Shown here one piece after another: positions 8,701 to 15,648 of a stretch of 64,000 bases of DNA. The notes beneath the pieces were generated by a model. That model did no database searches and was not told the DNA's origin. It saw only the letters and a program-made list of their open reading frames with translations. Origin of the DNA: an uncultured Parabacteroides sp. (lineage in GTDB: Bacteria; Bacteroidota; Bacteroidia; Bacteroidales; Tannerellaceae); NCBI GenBank assembly GCA_934718155.1, contig CAKUZF010000013.1, positions 5,100 to 69,099 of the forward strand, written 5' to 3'. The first letter of the stretch is position 1. Every line of letters begins with the position of its first letter. The position numbers and the translations under genes are program-made.

Positions 8701-9462
8701 TCACGCAGGCAAGGTCAACACCAATCCATCGTAGGCATAATGCACGCCAGCAGGAAGTTGGTGCTCTATCACCTTGTGCAAACCGATGCGGTGGCTCATA
8801 TGGGTCAGATAGGCCACCTTGGGCTGAATACGGGCGATGTTCTCCAACGCCTCCTCTAGCCCCTCGTGCGAGAGATGCGTGCCTCTACGTAGGGCATCAA
8901 TCACCAACACCTCCAGCCCCTCCAACTTAGCGAACTCCTCCTCGGGGAGGTATTTCAAATCGGTTAAGTAAGCGAAATTGTCGATACGGAAACCTAAGAT
9001 AGGAAGTTTAGCGTGCATCACGCGGATGGGCAAGATCGGTACACCCGCCGCTTCGAAAGGTGTCAGATCCACCGTGTGGAGCACCAAGTTAGGCACGCCT
9101 GGATATTTGTTCGCTTTAAACACGTAGGGCAGGCGGGTGCGGATCGCCTCCGCAACGTTCGCTTCGGCGTAGATATCCACGTCCTTCTCCCGACCAAAGG
9201 GGCGCAAATCGTCTAATCCGCCCACATGATCGTAATGCTCATGCGTCAACAAGACGGCATCGAGGTGATTGCACTTCGAGCGAAGCATCTGCCAGCGGAA
9301 ATCGGGCCCGCAATCAATCAGCAGCCGCTTACCCCTGGTCTCTACCAAGACAGAGGCTCTCAACCGCCAATCCCGAGGGTCGGAACTGGTGCACACCTCG
9401 CAGGTGCATCCTATCTCTGGATTACCTGTCGAGGTGCCCGTCCCTAAGAAAGTTATCTTCAT
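8701..9462 (-). CDS. MBL-fold metal-dependent hydrolase (PhnP-like phosphodiesterase)
   Basis: The 253-residue protein belongs to the metallo-beta-lactamase fold. It opens with FLGTGTSTGNPEIGC and CEVC, as in PhnP-type phosphodiesterases with an extra Cys zinc site, followed by LIDCGPDFRWQML, the metal-binding THEHYDHVGG motif (HxHxDH) and further ligands in DALRRGTHLSHEG and THMSHRIGLH. PhnP acts on cyclic phosphoribose; in Bacteroidales, which usually lack a complete C-P lyase, the real substrate is unknown. Its ATG directly abuts the murB stop codon (9463-9465), so the two genes are very likely translationally coupled, although no functional link is evident. Confidence 0.88.
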   Translation of the reverse strand: MKITFLGTGTSTGNPEIGCTCEVCTSSDPRDWRLRASVLVETRGKRLLIDCGPDFRWQMLRSKCNHLDAVLLTHEHYDHVGGLDDLRPFGREKDVDIYAEANVAEAIRTRLPYVFKANKYPGVPNLVLHTVDLTPFEAAGVPILPIRVMHAKLPILGFRIDNFAYLTDLKYLPEEEFAKLEGLEVLVIDALRRGTHLSHEGLEEALENIARIQPKVAYLTHMSHRIGLHKVIEHQLPAGVHYAYDGLVLTLPA

Positions 9463-10473
9463 TTAGCTTACATATTTAACCTCAGGCATCAAGTCGATGC
9501 CGAAACGATCGTTCACGGCTGCACGGATGCTCTCGGCCACCAAAGCGATCTCGTGGCCCGTGGCCTCGCCTAAGTTGACCAACACAAGAGCTTGCTTCTC
9601 ATATACGCCCACCGGGCCATGCTGCTTCCCCTTGAAGCCACACGCCTCGATCAGCCCGCCCGCTGGCACCTTCACCTGCTGTTCCGAAGCCGGATAAGAG
9701 GGCATATCGGGATAACGCTGCTTCAACTCCTTGAACTGTTTCAATGAGATCAGCGGATTCTTGAAGAAGCTGCCCGCATTACCCAGTTGATCAGGATCGG
9801 GCAATTTCTCCTTGCGAATCGCAATCACCGCCTCACGGATAGACCTCAGGCTGATCGGCTGATCGGCTAGGTGCGCACGCAGATTGCCGTAGTCTAAGAC
9901 GTAAGCCGGCTGCTTGGCCAAACGAATCGTCACATAAGTAATGATATAGGGATCGTGCTGCTCATCCTTGAAGTAGCTGTCTCGATAGCCATACGTACAC
10001 TCCTCGCGGCTGAACACACGCTTCTCGAACGACAGCTGATTGTATGCCTCCACACGCTCGATCACATCCTTAATCTCCATGCCATAGGCCCCAATGTTCT
10101 GCACGGCAGCGGCTCCCATCTCGCCGGGGATCAGCGAAAGGTTCTCAATGCCTCCCCAGCCCCGTTCGACCGCATAGGCCACCACGTCGTCCCACTTCTC
10201 GCCCGCTCCGATGCGCAGGCTGACAGAGGTGTCGGTCTCTTCAAGCAGTTCGAACCCCTTGATGCACGAGTGCAGGATGATACCATTAAAATCATTAATA
10301 AACAACAGGTTGCTTCCTCTGCCAATATGCATCGAGAAGCACTCTTGGAAATACTCATCCCGCAGGATGCGCCCAAGCTCCTCTTCCGAGGCATACTCCA
10401 TAAACCAGCGTGTCTTCACCGGGAGGTGAAACGTATTATGTTCCGCTAACGAATAATTCTGCTCTATTCTCAT
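9463..10473 (-). CDS. murB: UDP-N-acetylenolpyruvoylglucosamine reductase
   Basis: MurB reduces UDP-GlcNAc-enolpyruvate to UDP-MurNAc with NADPH, using bound FAD, in cytoplasmic peptidoglycan precursor synthesis. The 336-residue length fits type I MurB. Visible motifs are NTFHLPVKTRW at the start, GRGSNLLFINDFNG and GIENLSLIPGEMGAAAVQNIGAYG (FAD binding), YRDSYFK, and the catalytic Ser region NAGSFFKNP, followed by the C-terminal substrate-binding domain. It is the first gene of a two-gene unit with the MBL hydrolase and is transcribed from a -7 box at 10497-10504 that almost touches the divergent upp promoter. Confidence 0.96.
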   Translation of the reverse strand: MRIEQNYSLAEHNTFHLPVKTRWFMEYASEEELGRILRDEYFQECFSMHIGRGSNLLFINDFNGIILHSCIKGFELLEETDTSVSLRIGAGEKWDDVVAYAVERGWGGIENLSLIPGEMGAAAVQNIGAYGMEIKDVIERVEAYNQLSFEKRVFSREECTYGYRDSYFKDEQHDPYIITYVTIRLAKQPAYVLDYGNLRAHLADQPISLRSIREAVIAIRKEKLPDPDQLGNAGSFFKNPLISLKQFKELKQRYPDMPSYPASEQQVKVPAGGLIEACGFKGKQHGPVGVYEKQALVLVNLGEATGHEIALVAESIRAAVNDRFGIDLMPEVKYVS

Positions 10474-10496
10474 TTCAATTTATGCTATAATGCGTA

Positions 10497-10504
10497 CAAA
10501 AATA
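10497..10504 (-). promoter_or_regulatory. -7 promoter box for murB
   Basis: The minus strand reads TATTTTTG (consensus). Only 12 bp separate it from the divergent upp box at 10517-10524. Confidence 0.6.
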
Positions 10505-10516
10505 CAGAATATTTTG

Positions 10517-10524
10517 TACTTTTG
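10517..10524 (+). promoter_or_regulatory. -7 promoter box for upp
   Basis: TACTTTTG is a perfect consensus match. The upp ATG is 39 bp downstream. Confidence 0.62.
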
Positions 10525-10562
10525 AGGCATAATTTAACGCATAATCTATCACACGTCATTAT

Positions 10563-11216
10563 ATGGAATGCATTCATTTAGGAGAAAATCGCACAATCCT
10601 CAACCAGTTTGTCGCTGAGCTGAGAGATGTCGATATTCAGAAAGATCGTCTCCGCTTTCGCCGAAACATCGAACGCATCGGCGAGATCATGGCTTACGAA
10701 ATCAGCCAACGTCTTAATTATCAAACGAAGTCTGTTCAAACGCCATTAGGCGTAGCAGAGATGGAGTTGCCCTCCGACCAGGTGGTTCTTGCCACGGTTC
10801 TGAGAGCAGGACTGCCTTTCCACCAAGGCTTCCTCAACTATTTCGATCGTGCAGAAAACGCCTTCGTATCGGCATCTCGTCGATACACCGACGTGTCGCA
10901 CTTCGTGATCGACTCCAAATACCTGGCTTCGCCCTCCATCGAGGGTAAGACCCTGCTCATCGTCGACCCGATGCTGGCAACAGGCAGCTCGTTGGAGGTA
11001 GCCTATAAGGCTCTGCTGAAGAGGGGCACACCTGCCCACGTACACGTAGCAGCGGTGGTGGCCAGTCCAGAAGGCGTTGAATATGCCATGAAGGCATTGC
11101 CCGACGATCGGACAACGCTCTGGGTCGCAGCGCTCGACAAGGGATTAAACGAACACACCTACATCGTCCCCGGCTTGGGAGACGCAGGCGATTTGGCTTT
11201 TGGCGAAAAAGAATAA
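10563..11216 (+). CDS. upp: Uracil phosphoribosyltransferase
   Basis: This salvage enzyme converts uracil and PRPP to UMP in the cytoplasm. The 217-residue product has the N-terminal RDVDIQKDRLRFRRNIERIGEIMAYE region, VLRAGLPFHQGFLNYF, the PRPP loop LLIVDPMLATGSS and the uracil-binding C-terminus YIVPGLGDAGDLAFG, which distinguishes UPRTases from other phosphoribosyltransferases. It is a single-gene unit on the plus strand. Its stop lies 3 bp from the stop of the convergent CDF transporter gene, and no clear hairpin terminator separates them. Confidence 0.95.
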   Translation: MECIHLGENRTILNQFVAELRDVDIQKDRLRFRRNIERIGEIMAYEISQRLNYQTKSVQTPLGVAEMELPSDQVVLATVLRAGLPFHQGFLNYFDRAENAFVSASRRYTDVSHFVIDSKYLASPSIEGKTLLIVDPMLATGSSLEVAYKALLKRGTPAHVHVAAVVASPEGVEYAMKALPDDRTTLWVAALDKGLNEHTYIVPGLGDAGDLAFGEKE

Positions 11217-11219
11217 CCG

Positions 11220-12131
11220 CTATTTTATAGGTTCCACATGCAAGGCGATATGAGTGGCAGGGCCATACTTCTGGCGTAAATGCCGCTCTATCTCCTTAGT
11301 TAATTCATGCGCACGGCGAACTGTCATATCGCCATCCACACGGATGTGCACTTCGATGGCGATGTTATTGCCTATACGCCGCGTACGCAAGTTATGAGGA
11401 CAAACCACCTCATCCGTCTGTTGAATGATTGACAGGATCTCATCCTCCTGCTCCTTGGGCAACGATTTCTCCAACAACTCATTAATAGAAGGACCCACTA
11501 ACTGAAGTGCCACCTTCACGATCAGCACACTCACAATAAGGGCTGCCAAGGGATCCAACACTCGGCCCTTCTCGCCCAACAAGATGGCTCCACCAATGCC
11601 CAAGGCCGTTCCAATCGAAGAAAAGGCATCCGAGCGATGATGCCATGCGTTGGCCACCACCACCTGGCTATTCTCCTTCCGGCCCACCCAAGCCGTTACC
11701 TGGTAGAGCAGCTCCTTCACAACAATAGAGACGAAGGCCGCCGCAAAGGCAATCCAACCGGGACTGTCCAAAGGTTGGTGTAAGAAAAAGAACTGATAGA
11801 CCTTCTGACTTCCTTCCCAAAAGAGGCCGAAGCCCACGAAGAGCAACACCAATCCCACCAACGAGGTCGCCAAGGTCTCATACTTGCCATGCCCATAATC
11901 ATGATCTTGATCCTTGGGCTTTGCCGACAGGTTGACGAAGAGCAACACCACCACGTCCGTGACGAAATCAGACAGCGAGTGAACCGCATCTGCCATCATG
12001 GCACTACTGTGCCCCAGCCAACCAGCCACAAACTTAAAGACCAGCAGCAGGAAGTTTGCCACCGAGCCCAACAAGGTTACTCTGACGATAGACCGTGTCC
12101 GCTTCGCTTCCGAATTCATCTCCATAAGCAT
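11220..12131 (-). CDS. Cation diffusion facilitator (CDF) metal exporter
   Basis: CDF transporters exchange divalent metals (Zn, Fe, Mn, Co or Cd) for protons at the inner membrane. The 303-residue protein has about six membrane helices and a C-terminal cytoplasmic ferredoxin-like domain (IAIEVHIRVDGDMTVRRAH). The metal site residues are visible in MMADAVHSLSDFVTD and NAWHHRSDAFSS (HxxxD). DHDYGHGKYETLAT is the conserved loop. The start at 12131 (MLMEMN) was chosen because it overlaps the preceding TGA stop as TGATG, a standard coupled junction; the longer open frame reaching 12332 lies inside the desulfidase gene. Which metal is moved cannot be told from the sequence. Confidence 0.9.
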   Translation of the reverse strand: MLMEMNSEAKRTRSIVRVTLLGSVANFLLLVFKFVAGWLGHSSAMMADAVHSLSDFVTDVVVLLFVNLSAKPKDQDHDYGHGKYETLATSLVGLVLLFVGFGLFWEGSQKVYQFFFLHQPLDSPGWIAFAAAFVSIVVKELLYQVTAWVGRKENSQVVVANAWHHRSDAFSSIGTALGIGGAILLGEKGRVLDPLAALIVSVLIVKVALQLVGPSINELLEKSLPKEQEDEILSIIQQTDEVVCPHNLRTRRIGNNIAIEVHIRVDGDMTVRRAHELTKEIERHLRQKYGPATHIALHVEPIK

Positions 12132-13417
12132 CAAGCTTTTTCGGTCATGATGTCGAGCACCAGCCGATCCGTAGCCTCCATACCCTTCGAGCCAATCGAA
12201 GTCAGGTTGGCAATCGAGCGATCCACGTCTTCGTCGATGATGCCTTCCACAGGAGTCACCACTTTGTTCTCCATCGCCATCAAGGCCGAGAGCATCGCCG
12301 TAGATACGCCGCTCGACACCTTCAAGGCGCAACTCGGCTTCGCACCGTCGCAGATCATACCCGTAATGTTTCCAATCATGTTCTTAATCGCATAGCTCAA
12401 CTGCTTGCGATCGCCTCCCATCAAGTAGGTAATGCCGCAGCTGGCGCCCGTCGAGGCCACCACGCAGCCACACAATGCCGACAGTCGGCCCAGACTCTGC
12501 TTCACGTAGATCACCATCAAGTGGCTCAACATCAATGCACGAATCAGCTGCTCCTCGCTGCTCTTCATATCCATGGCAAACGACGCCACCGGAAGCGTTG
12601 CCGCAATACCCTGGTTGCCACTGCCCGAGTTGCTCATAACGGGGATCATGGCGCCATCCATACGAGCGTCGCAAGCGGCAGCCGTAATCGCCAACATATG
12701 GGTATAGGCCGAGTCGCCCAAGAAGCGGCGGCCCAGCTCGCCCGTGAAGGTCTTGCTCACCGTGTGGCCATAGCAGCCCGCTTCCATCGAAGCCTTCGCC
12801 GCCTCGCCGTTCAGTTTGGCCGTCTCTAAGATAAAACGGATCTCATCCAGCGGCATCTGCATAGCGAAATCGCACACCAAATTGAAATTCAAAGCGATGT
12901 CTTTCTCCTCGGCCGACTCCTTGCCGCCCGTCGCCTCCTCGCTGAGCAGCGTCTCGCCGTTGCGGCCAATGTAGCTGAAGTGGGTATGAGCGTGGCTGAT
13001 CACCACTCGGCTCTGATCGTTGCCATGATGGCTGACAATCTCGATATAAAGTTTATCCACGTTTTCCTTCAAAGCGATTGAGATGCACTTACGCTCCACC
13101 ATGGCCTTGCCTGCCGCCAAGCCCTCGGGGGTCAAGTCTTTCAACACCTCCAAGCCGTAGGCCGACCGACCGATCAGCGAACCCAAAGCGATCGCGATAG
13201 GCAAGCCCACCATGCCGGTGCCAGGGATACCCACACCCATCGCATTCTTCAAGATATTTGCGCTCAGATAAACCTCCACACGCTCGGGCGCAGCGCCCAA
13301 CACCTCGGCCGCCTTGGCACTGGCCAGTGCCACTGCGATCGGCTCCGTACATCCAATGGCCGGGATTACCTCCTTATGGATCAATGCTATGATTTGTTTC
13401 TTTACTATTTCTTCCAT
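12131..13417 (-). CDS. L-cysteine desulfidase family protein (UPF0597 / CyuA-like)
   Basis: The 428-residue protein matches the UPF0597/YhaM (CyuA) family, related to the alpha subunit of iron-sulfur serine dehydratase. E. coli CyuA is an oxygen-sensitive [4Fe-4S] enzyme that breaks L-cysteine down to pyruvate, ammonia and sulfide. Conserved features are PAIGCTEP near the N-terminus (Cys23), SNSGSGNQGIAATLPV, CGCVVASTGASCGITYLMGG and MICDGAKPSCALK, which provide the cluster Cys residues and substrate loops. It is co-transcribed with a CDF metal transporter (1-bp stop/start overlap); a link between sulfide or iron-sulfur metabolism and metal export is a plausible inference only. Confidence 0.88.
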   Translation of the reverse strand: MEEIVKKQIIALIHKEVIPAIGCTEPIAVALASAKAAEVLGAAPERVEVYLSANILKNAMGVGIPGTGMVGLPIAIALGSLIGRSAYGLEVLKDLTPEGLAAGKAMVERKCISIALKENVDKLYIEIVSHHGNDQSRVVISHAHTHFSYIGRNGETLLSEEATGGKESAEEKDIALNFNLVCDFAMQMPLDEIRFILETAKLNGEAAKASMEAGCYGHTVSKTFTGELGRRFLGDSAYTHMLAITAAACDARMDGAMIPVMSNSGSGNQGIAATLPVASFAMDMKSSEEQLIRALMLSHLMVIYVKQSLGRLSALCGCVVASTGASCGITYLMGGDRKQLSYAIKNMIGNITGMICDGAKPSCALKVSSGVSTAMLSALMAMENKVVTPVEGIIDEDVDRSIANLTSIGSKGMEATDRLVLDIMTEKA

Positions 13418-13463
13418 GGGAATATAAGTTTAATTGTATTTGGTGATTTATGATTAACTGTCG

Positions 13464-13471
13464 CGAATGTA
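13464..13471 (-). promoter_or_regulatory. -7-like box for the cysteine desulfidase operon
   Basis: The minus strand reads TACATTCG, seven of eight consensus positions, 47 bp upstream of the start codon. Confidence 0.4.
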
Positions 13472-13515
13472 GCAAATCCAGCCGACTTTCACCGCCACCA
13501 TGCCGATTATTTTTG

Positions 13516-13523
13516 TAGCTTCG
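13516..13523 (+). promoter_or_regulatory. -7-like box for the SF1B helicase gene
   Basis: TAGCTTCG matches the motif at all but one position and ends 8 bp before the ATG at 13532, which implies a near-leaderless mRNA. Confidence 0.4.
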
Positions 13524-13531
13524 CACCCGAA

Positions 13532-15430
13532 ATGGAAAAGAACAGCACACCATCAGCCTCCTTCGACCTCCTGAAACAGCAGGCGCTGCTCCGCGAAGAG
13601 TATGCCTACGAGAAGGAGCAATACGAACAGCAAACCGAGCGCACGGGCCTACCCCGGCGCATCCAGCAGGGTCTCTGCTGGTATCCCATCCTCACGGGCC
13701 GGAGCTACTACAACTCGCTTAACCAGCTTGTCGTGGAGGTCAGCCGCACGCAAGACCGCGAGGTGGAGCACAACTTCGAGTATGGCCGACCGGTCTGCTT
13801 CTTCACCGCCGACCTCAACGGCCGCCTACGCTACCTCTCCTTCTCCGCCACGATCAGCTATGTGCAAGACGACCGCATGGTGGTGGCTCTCCCTTCCGAG
13901 GCCGCCCTCATTGAGCTGGAGGGAAAGAGCAGCGAGTTGGGCGTGCAGCTCTACTTCGACGAAACCAGCTATCGAGCCATGTTTGCCGCCCTCGATCAGA
14001 CTCTTGCCGCCAAGAACAATCTCCTCGCCCATCTGCGAGAAACCCTTCTCGGCCCTGAGCATCCTCACCAGCGGCAGCTCTTCCCCGTCCGCTTCCCCTG
14101 GCTCAATCCGTCGCAAGAGCATGCCGTCAATCAGGTGCTGGGAGCCAAAGAGGTGGCCATCGTGCATGGCCCACCGGGGACGGGCAAGACCACGACTCTT
14201 GTCGAGGCCATCTACGAGACGCTCCACCGCGAGACACAGTTGCTCGTGTGCGCCCAAAGCAACACCGCCGTCGATTGGATTTCAGAGAAGCTGGTCGATC
14301 GGGGCATTCCCGTACTGCGCATTGGCAATCCCACCCGCGTAAACGACAAAATGCTCTCTTTCACCTACGAACGCCGCTTCGAGTCGCATCCGCTCTACAC
14401 CGAGTTGTGGAGCATCCGCAAGGCTATCCGCGAGGCACAACAGGCCCTGCGCAAGCGAAGCGGAGCCGAGCGCGACAGCCTGCGCAACCGACTCTCGCGC
14501 CTTCGTAGCCGAGCCGCCGAACTGGAGGTGGAGATCGACACCGCTCTTTTCGACGAAGCACGTGTCGTGGCCTGCACGCTTGTGGGGGCTGCCAACCGGG
14601 TGCTGACCAACCACCACTTCACGACCCTCTTCATCGACGAGGCGGCCCAGGCGCTCGAAGCCGCCTGCTGGATCGCCATTGGCAAGGCCGACCGTGTCAT
14701 CCTCGCTGGAGACCACCAACAGCTGCCTCCAACCGTCAAATGCCCCGAGGCCGAGCGAGGCGGACTGAGCCACACCTTGATGCAGAAGGTGGCCCGCAGC
14801 AAGCCCGAGACCGTCTCACTCCTCACCCTGCAATATCGTATGCACGAGGCCATCATGCGCTTCTCGTCCGACTGGTTCTATGGCGGCCAGCTGAAAGCCG
14901 CCCCCGAGGTGTCCAGCCGTGGCATCTTGCAGTGGGACAGCCCCATCGACTGGATCGACACCGCACAGCTGGATGCCACCGAAGAGACCAGGGCCGACAC
15001 CCAGAGCCGCATCAACCGCCCCGAGGCCGAGCTGCTCGTCGCCCAGCTGAAGGCCTACGTAGAGAAGATCACCAAGGAGCGCATCCTCGACGAGCGCATC
15101 GACTTCGGACTCATCTCGCCTTACAAAGCGCAGGTGCAATACATCCGCTCGCTCGTCAAGCGCGACCCCTTCTTCAAGCCCCTCCGCTCGCTCATCACCA
15201 TCCATACCGTCGATGGATTCCAGGGGCAGGAGCGCGACGTGATTCTCATCAGCCTCGTGCGTGCCAACGCCGAAGGCCGCATCGGTTTCCTGGGCGACCT
15301 ACGCCGTATGAACGTAGCCATGACCCGCGCACGTATGAAGCTCATCATCTTAGGCAATGCCGAGACGCTCTCGCATCATCCCTTCTATCGCAAGCTTCAC
15401 GCCTACGCCACACAACAAACCAGCTCATAA
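13532..15430 (+). CDS. Superfamily 1B DNA/RNA helicase (Upf1/IGHMBP2-like)
   Basis: The 632-residue protein is an ATP-dependent helicase of the Upf1-like SF1 group. The N-terminal 200 residues form an OB/beta-barrel-like region. The motor follows: motif I GPPGTGKT (213-220), motif Ia CAQSNTAVDWI, motif II FIDEAAQALE, motif III GDHQQLPPTV, motif IV LQYRMHEAIM, motif V TVDGFQGQERDVILIS and motif VI NVAMTRARMKLI. An Arg/Glu-rich helical stretch (1B region) lies between motifs Ia and II. Such proteins are common in Bacteroidetes but poorly studied; a role in nucleic-acid repair or RNA turnover is inferred from the family. It is followed by a 22-bp repeat array and then the convergent lon gene. 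Confidence 0.92.
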   Translation: MEKNSTPSASFDLLKQQALLREEYAYEKEQYEQQTERTGLPRRIQQGLCWYPILTGRSYYNSLNQLVVEVSRTQDREVEHNFEYGRPVCFFTADLNGRLRYLSFSATISYVQDDRMVVALPSEAALIELEGKSSELGVQLYFDETSYRAMFAALDQTLAAKNNLLAHLRETLLGPEHPHQRQLFPVRFPWLNPSQEHAVNQVLGAKEVAIVHGPPGTGKTTTLVEAIYETLHRETQLLVCAQSNTAVDWISEKLVDRGIPVLRIGNPTRVNDKMLSFTYERRFESHPLYTELWSIRKAIREAQQALRKRSGAERDSLRNRLSRLRSRAAELEVEIDTALFDEARVVACTLVGAANRVLTNHHFTTLFIDEAAQALEAACWIAIGKADRVILAGDHQQLPPTVKCPEAERGGLSHTLMQKVARSKPETVSLLTLQYRMHEAIMRFSSDWFYGGQLKAAPEVSSRGILQWDSPIDWIDTAQLDATEETRADTQSRINRPEAELLVAQLKAYVEKITKERILDERIDFGLISPYKAQVQYIRSLVKRDPFFKPLRSLITIHTVDGFQGQERDVILISLVRANAEGRIGFLGDLRRMNVAMTRARMKLIILGNAETLSHHPFYRKLHAYATQQTSS

Positions 15431-15470
15431 GCCGCCTTCTTCTCGCAGCAAAATCGTAGTGGAAAAACCA

Positions 15471-15610
15471 CGGCCGTCGGCGTAGAAAACCACGGCGATG
15501 GAAATAAATTTTCACGGGCAACGAAATTTACAACGACGGGCAATGAAATTTACAACGACGGGCAACGAAATTTACAACGACGGGCAACGAAAATCACTCC
15601 GTTGCCCGTC
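15471..15610. repeat. Intergenic 22-bp phased repeat array ending in an inverted unit (copy 1)
   Basis: Units with core CGGGCAACGAAATTTACAACGA begin exactly every 22 bp at 15515, 15537, 15559 and 15581. Two degenerate units in the same phase lie at 15471 and 15493 (CACGG core). At the next phase position (15603) the core appears inverted as TGCCCG. The last direct and the inverted unit form an 11-bp perfect hairpin (15579-15589 with 15600-15610, 10-nt loop) followed by ATTATTTAT, which could terminate transcription between the convergent helicase and lon genes. A sister array is at 57514-57630. Confidence 0.9.
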
Positions 15611-15648
15611 ATTATTTATATAGTTCGTATCCCTTATCTTTCAAGCTG

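Noticed and set aside
12132..12332. Longer N-terminus of the CDF transporter
   Set aside because: The extension is an out-of-frame reading of the desulfidase gene; the TGATG junction at 12131 is the natural start.
14740..15459. 239-codon plus-strand frame inside the helicase gene
   Set aside because: It is a GC-rich shadow frame with Pro/Arg/His-rich composition and no family resemblance.
15471..15610. CRISPR-like array
   Set aside because: Units are contiguous at 22 bp with no unique spacers and one inverted unit at the end; no cas genes are nearby. The same holds for 57514-57630.
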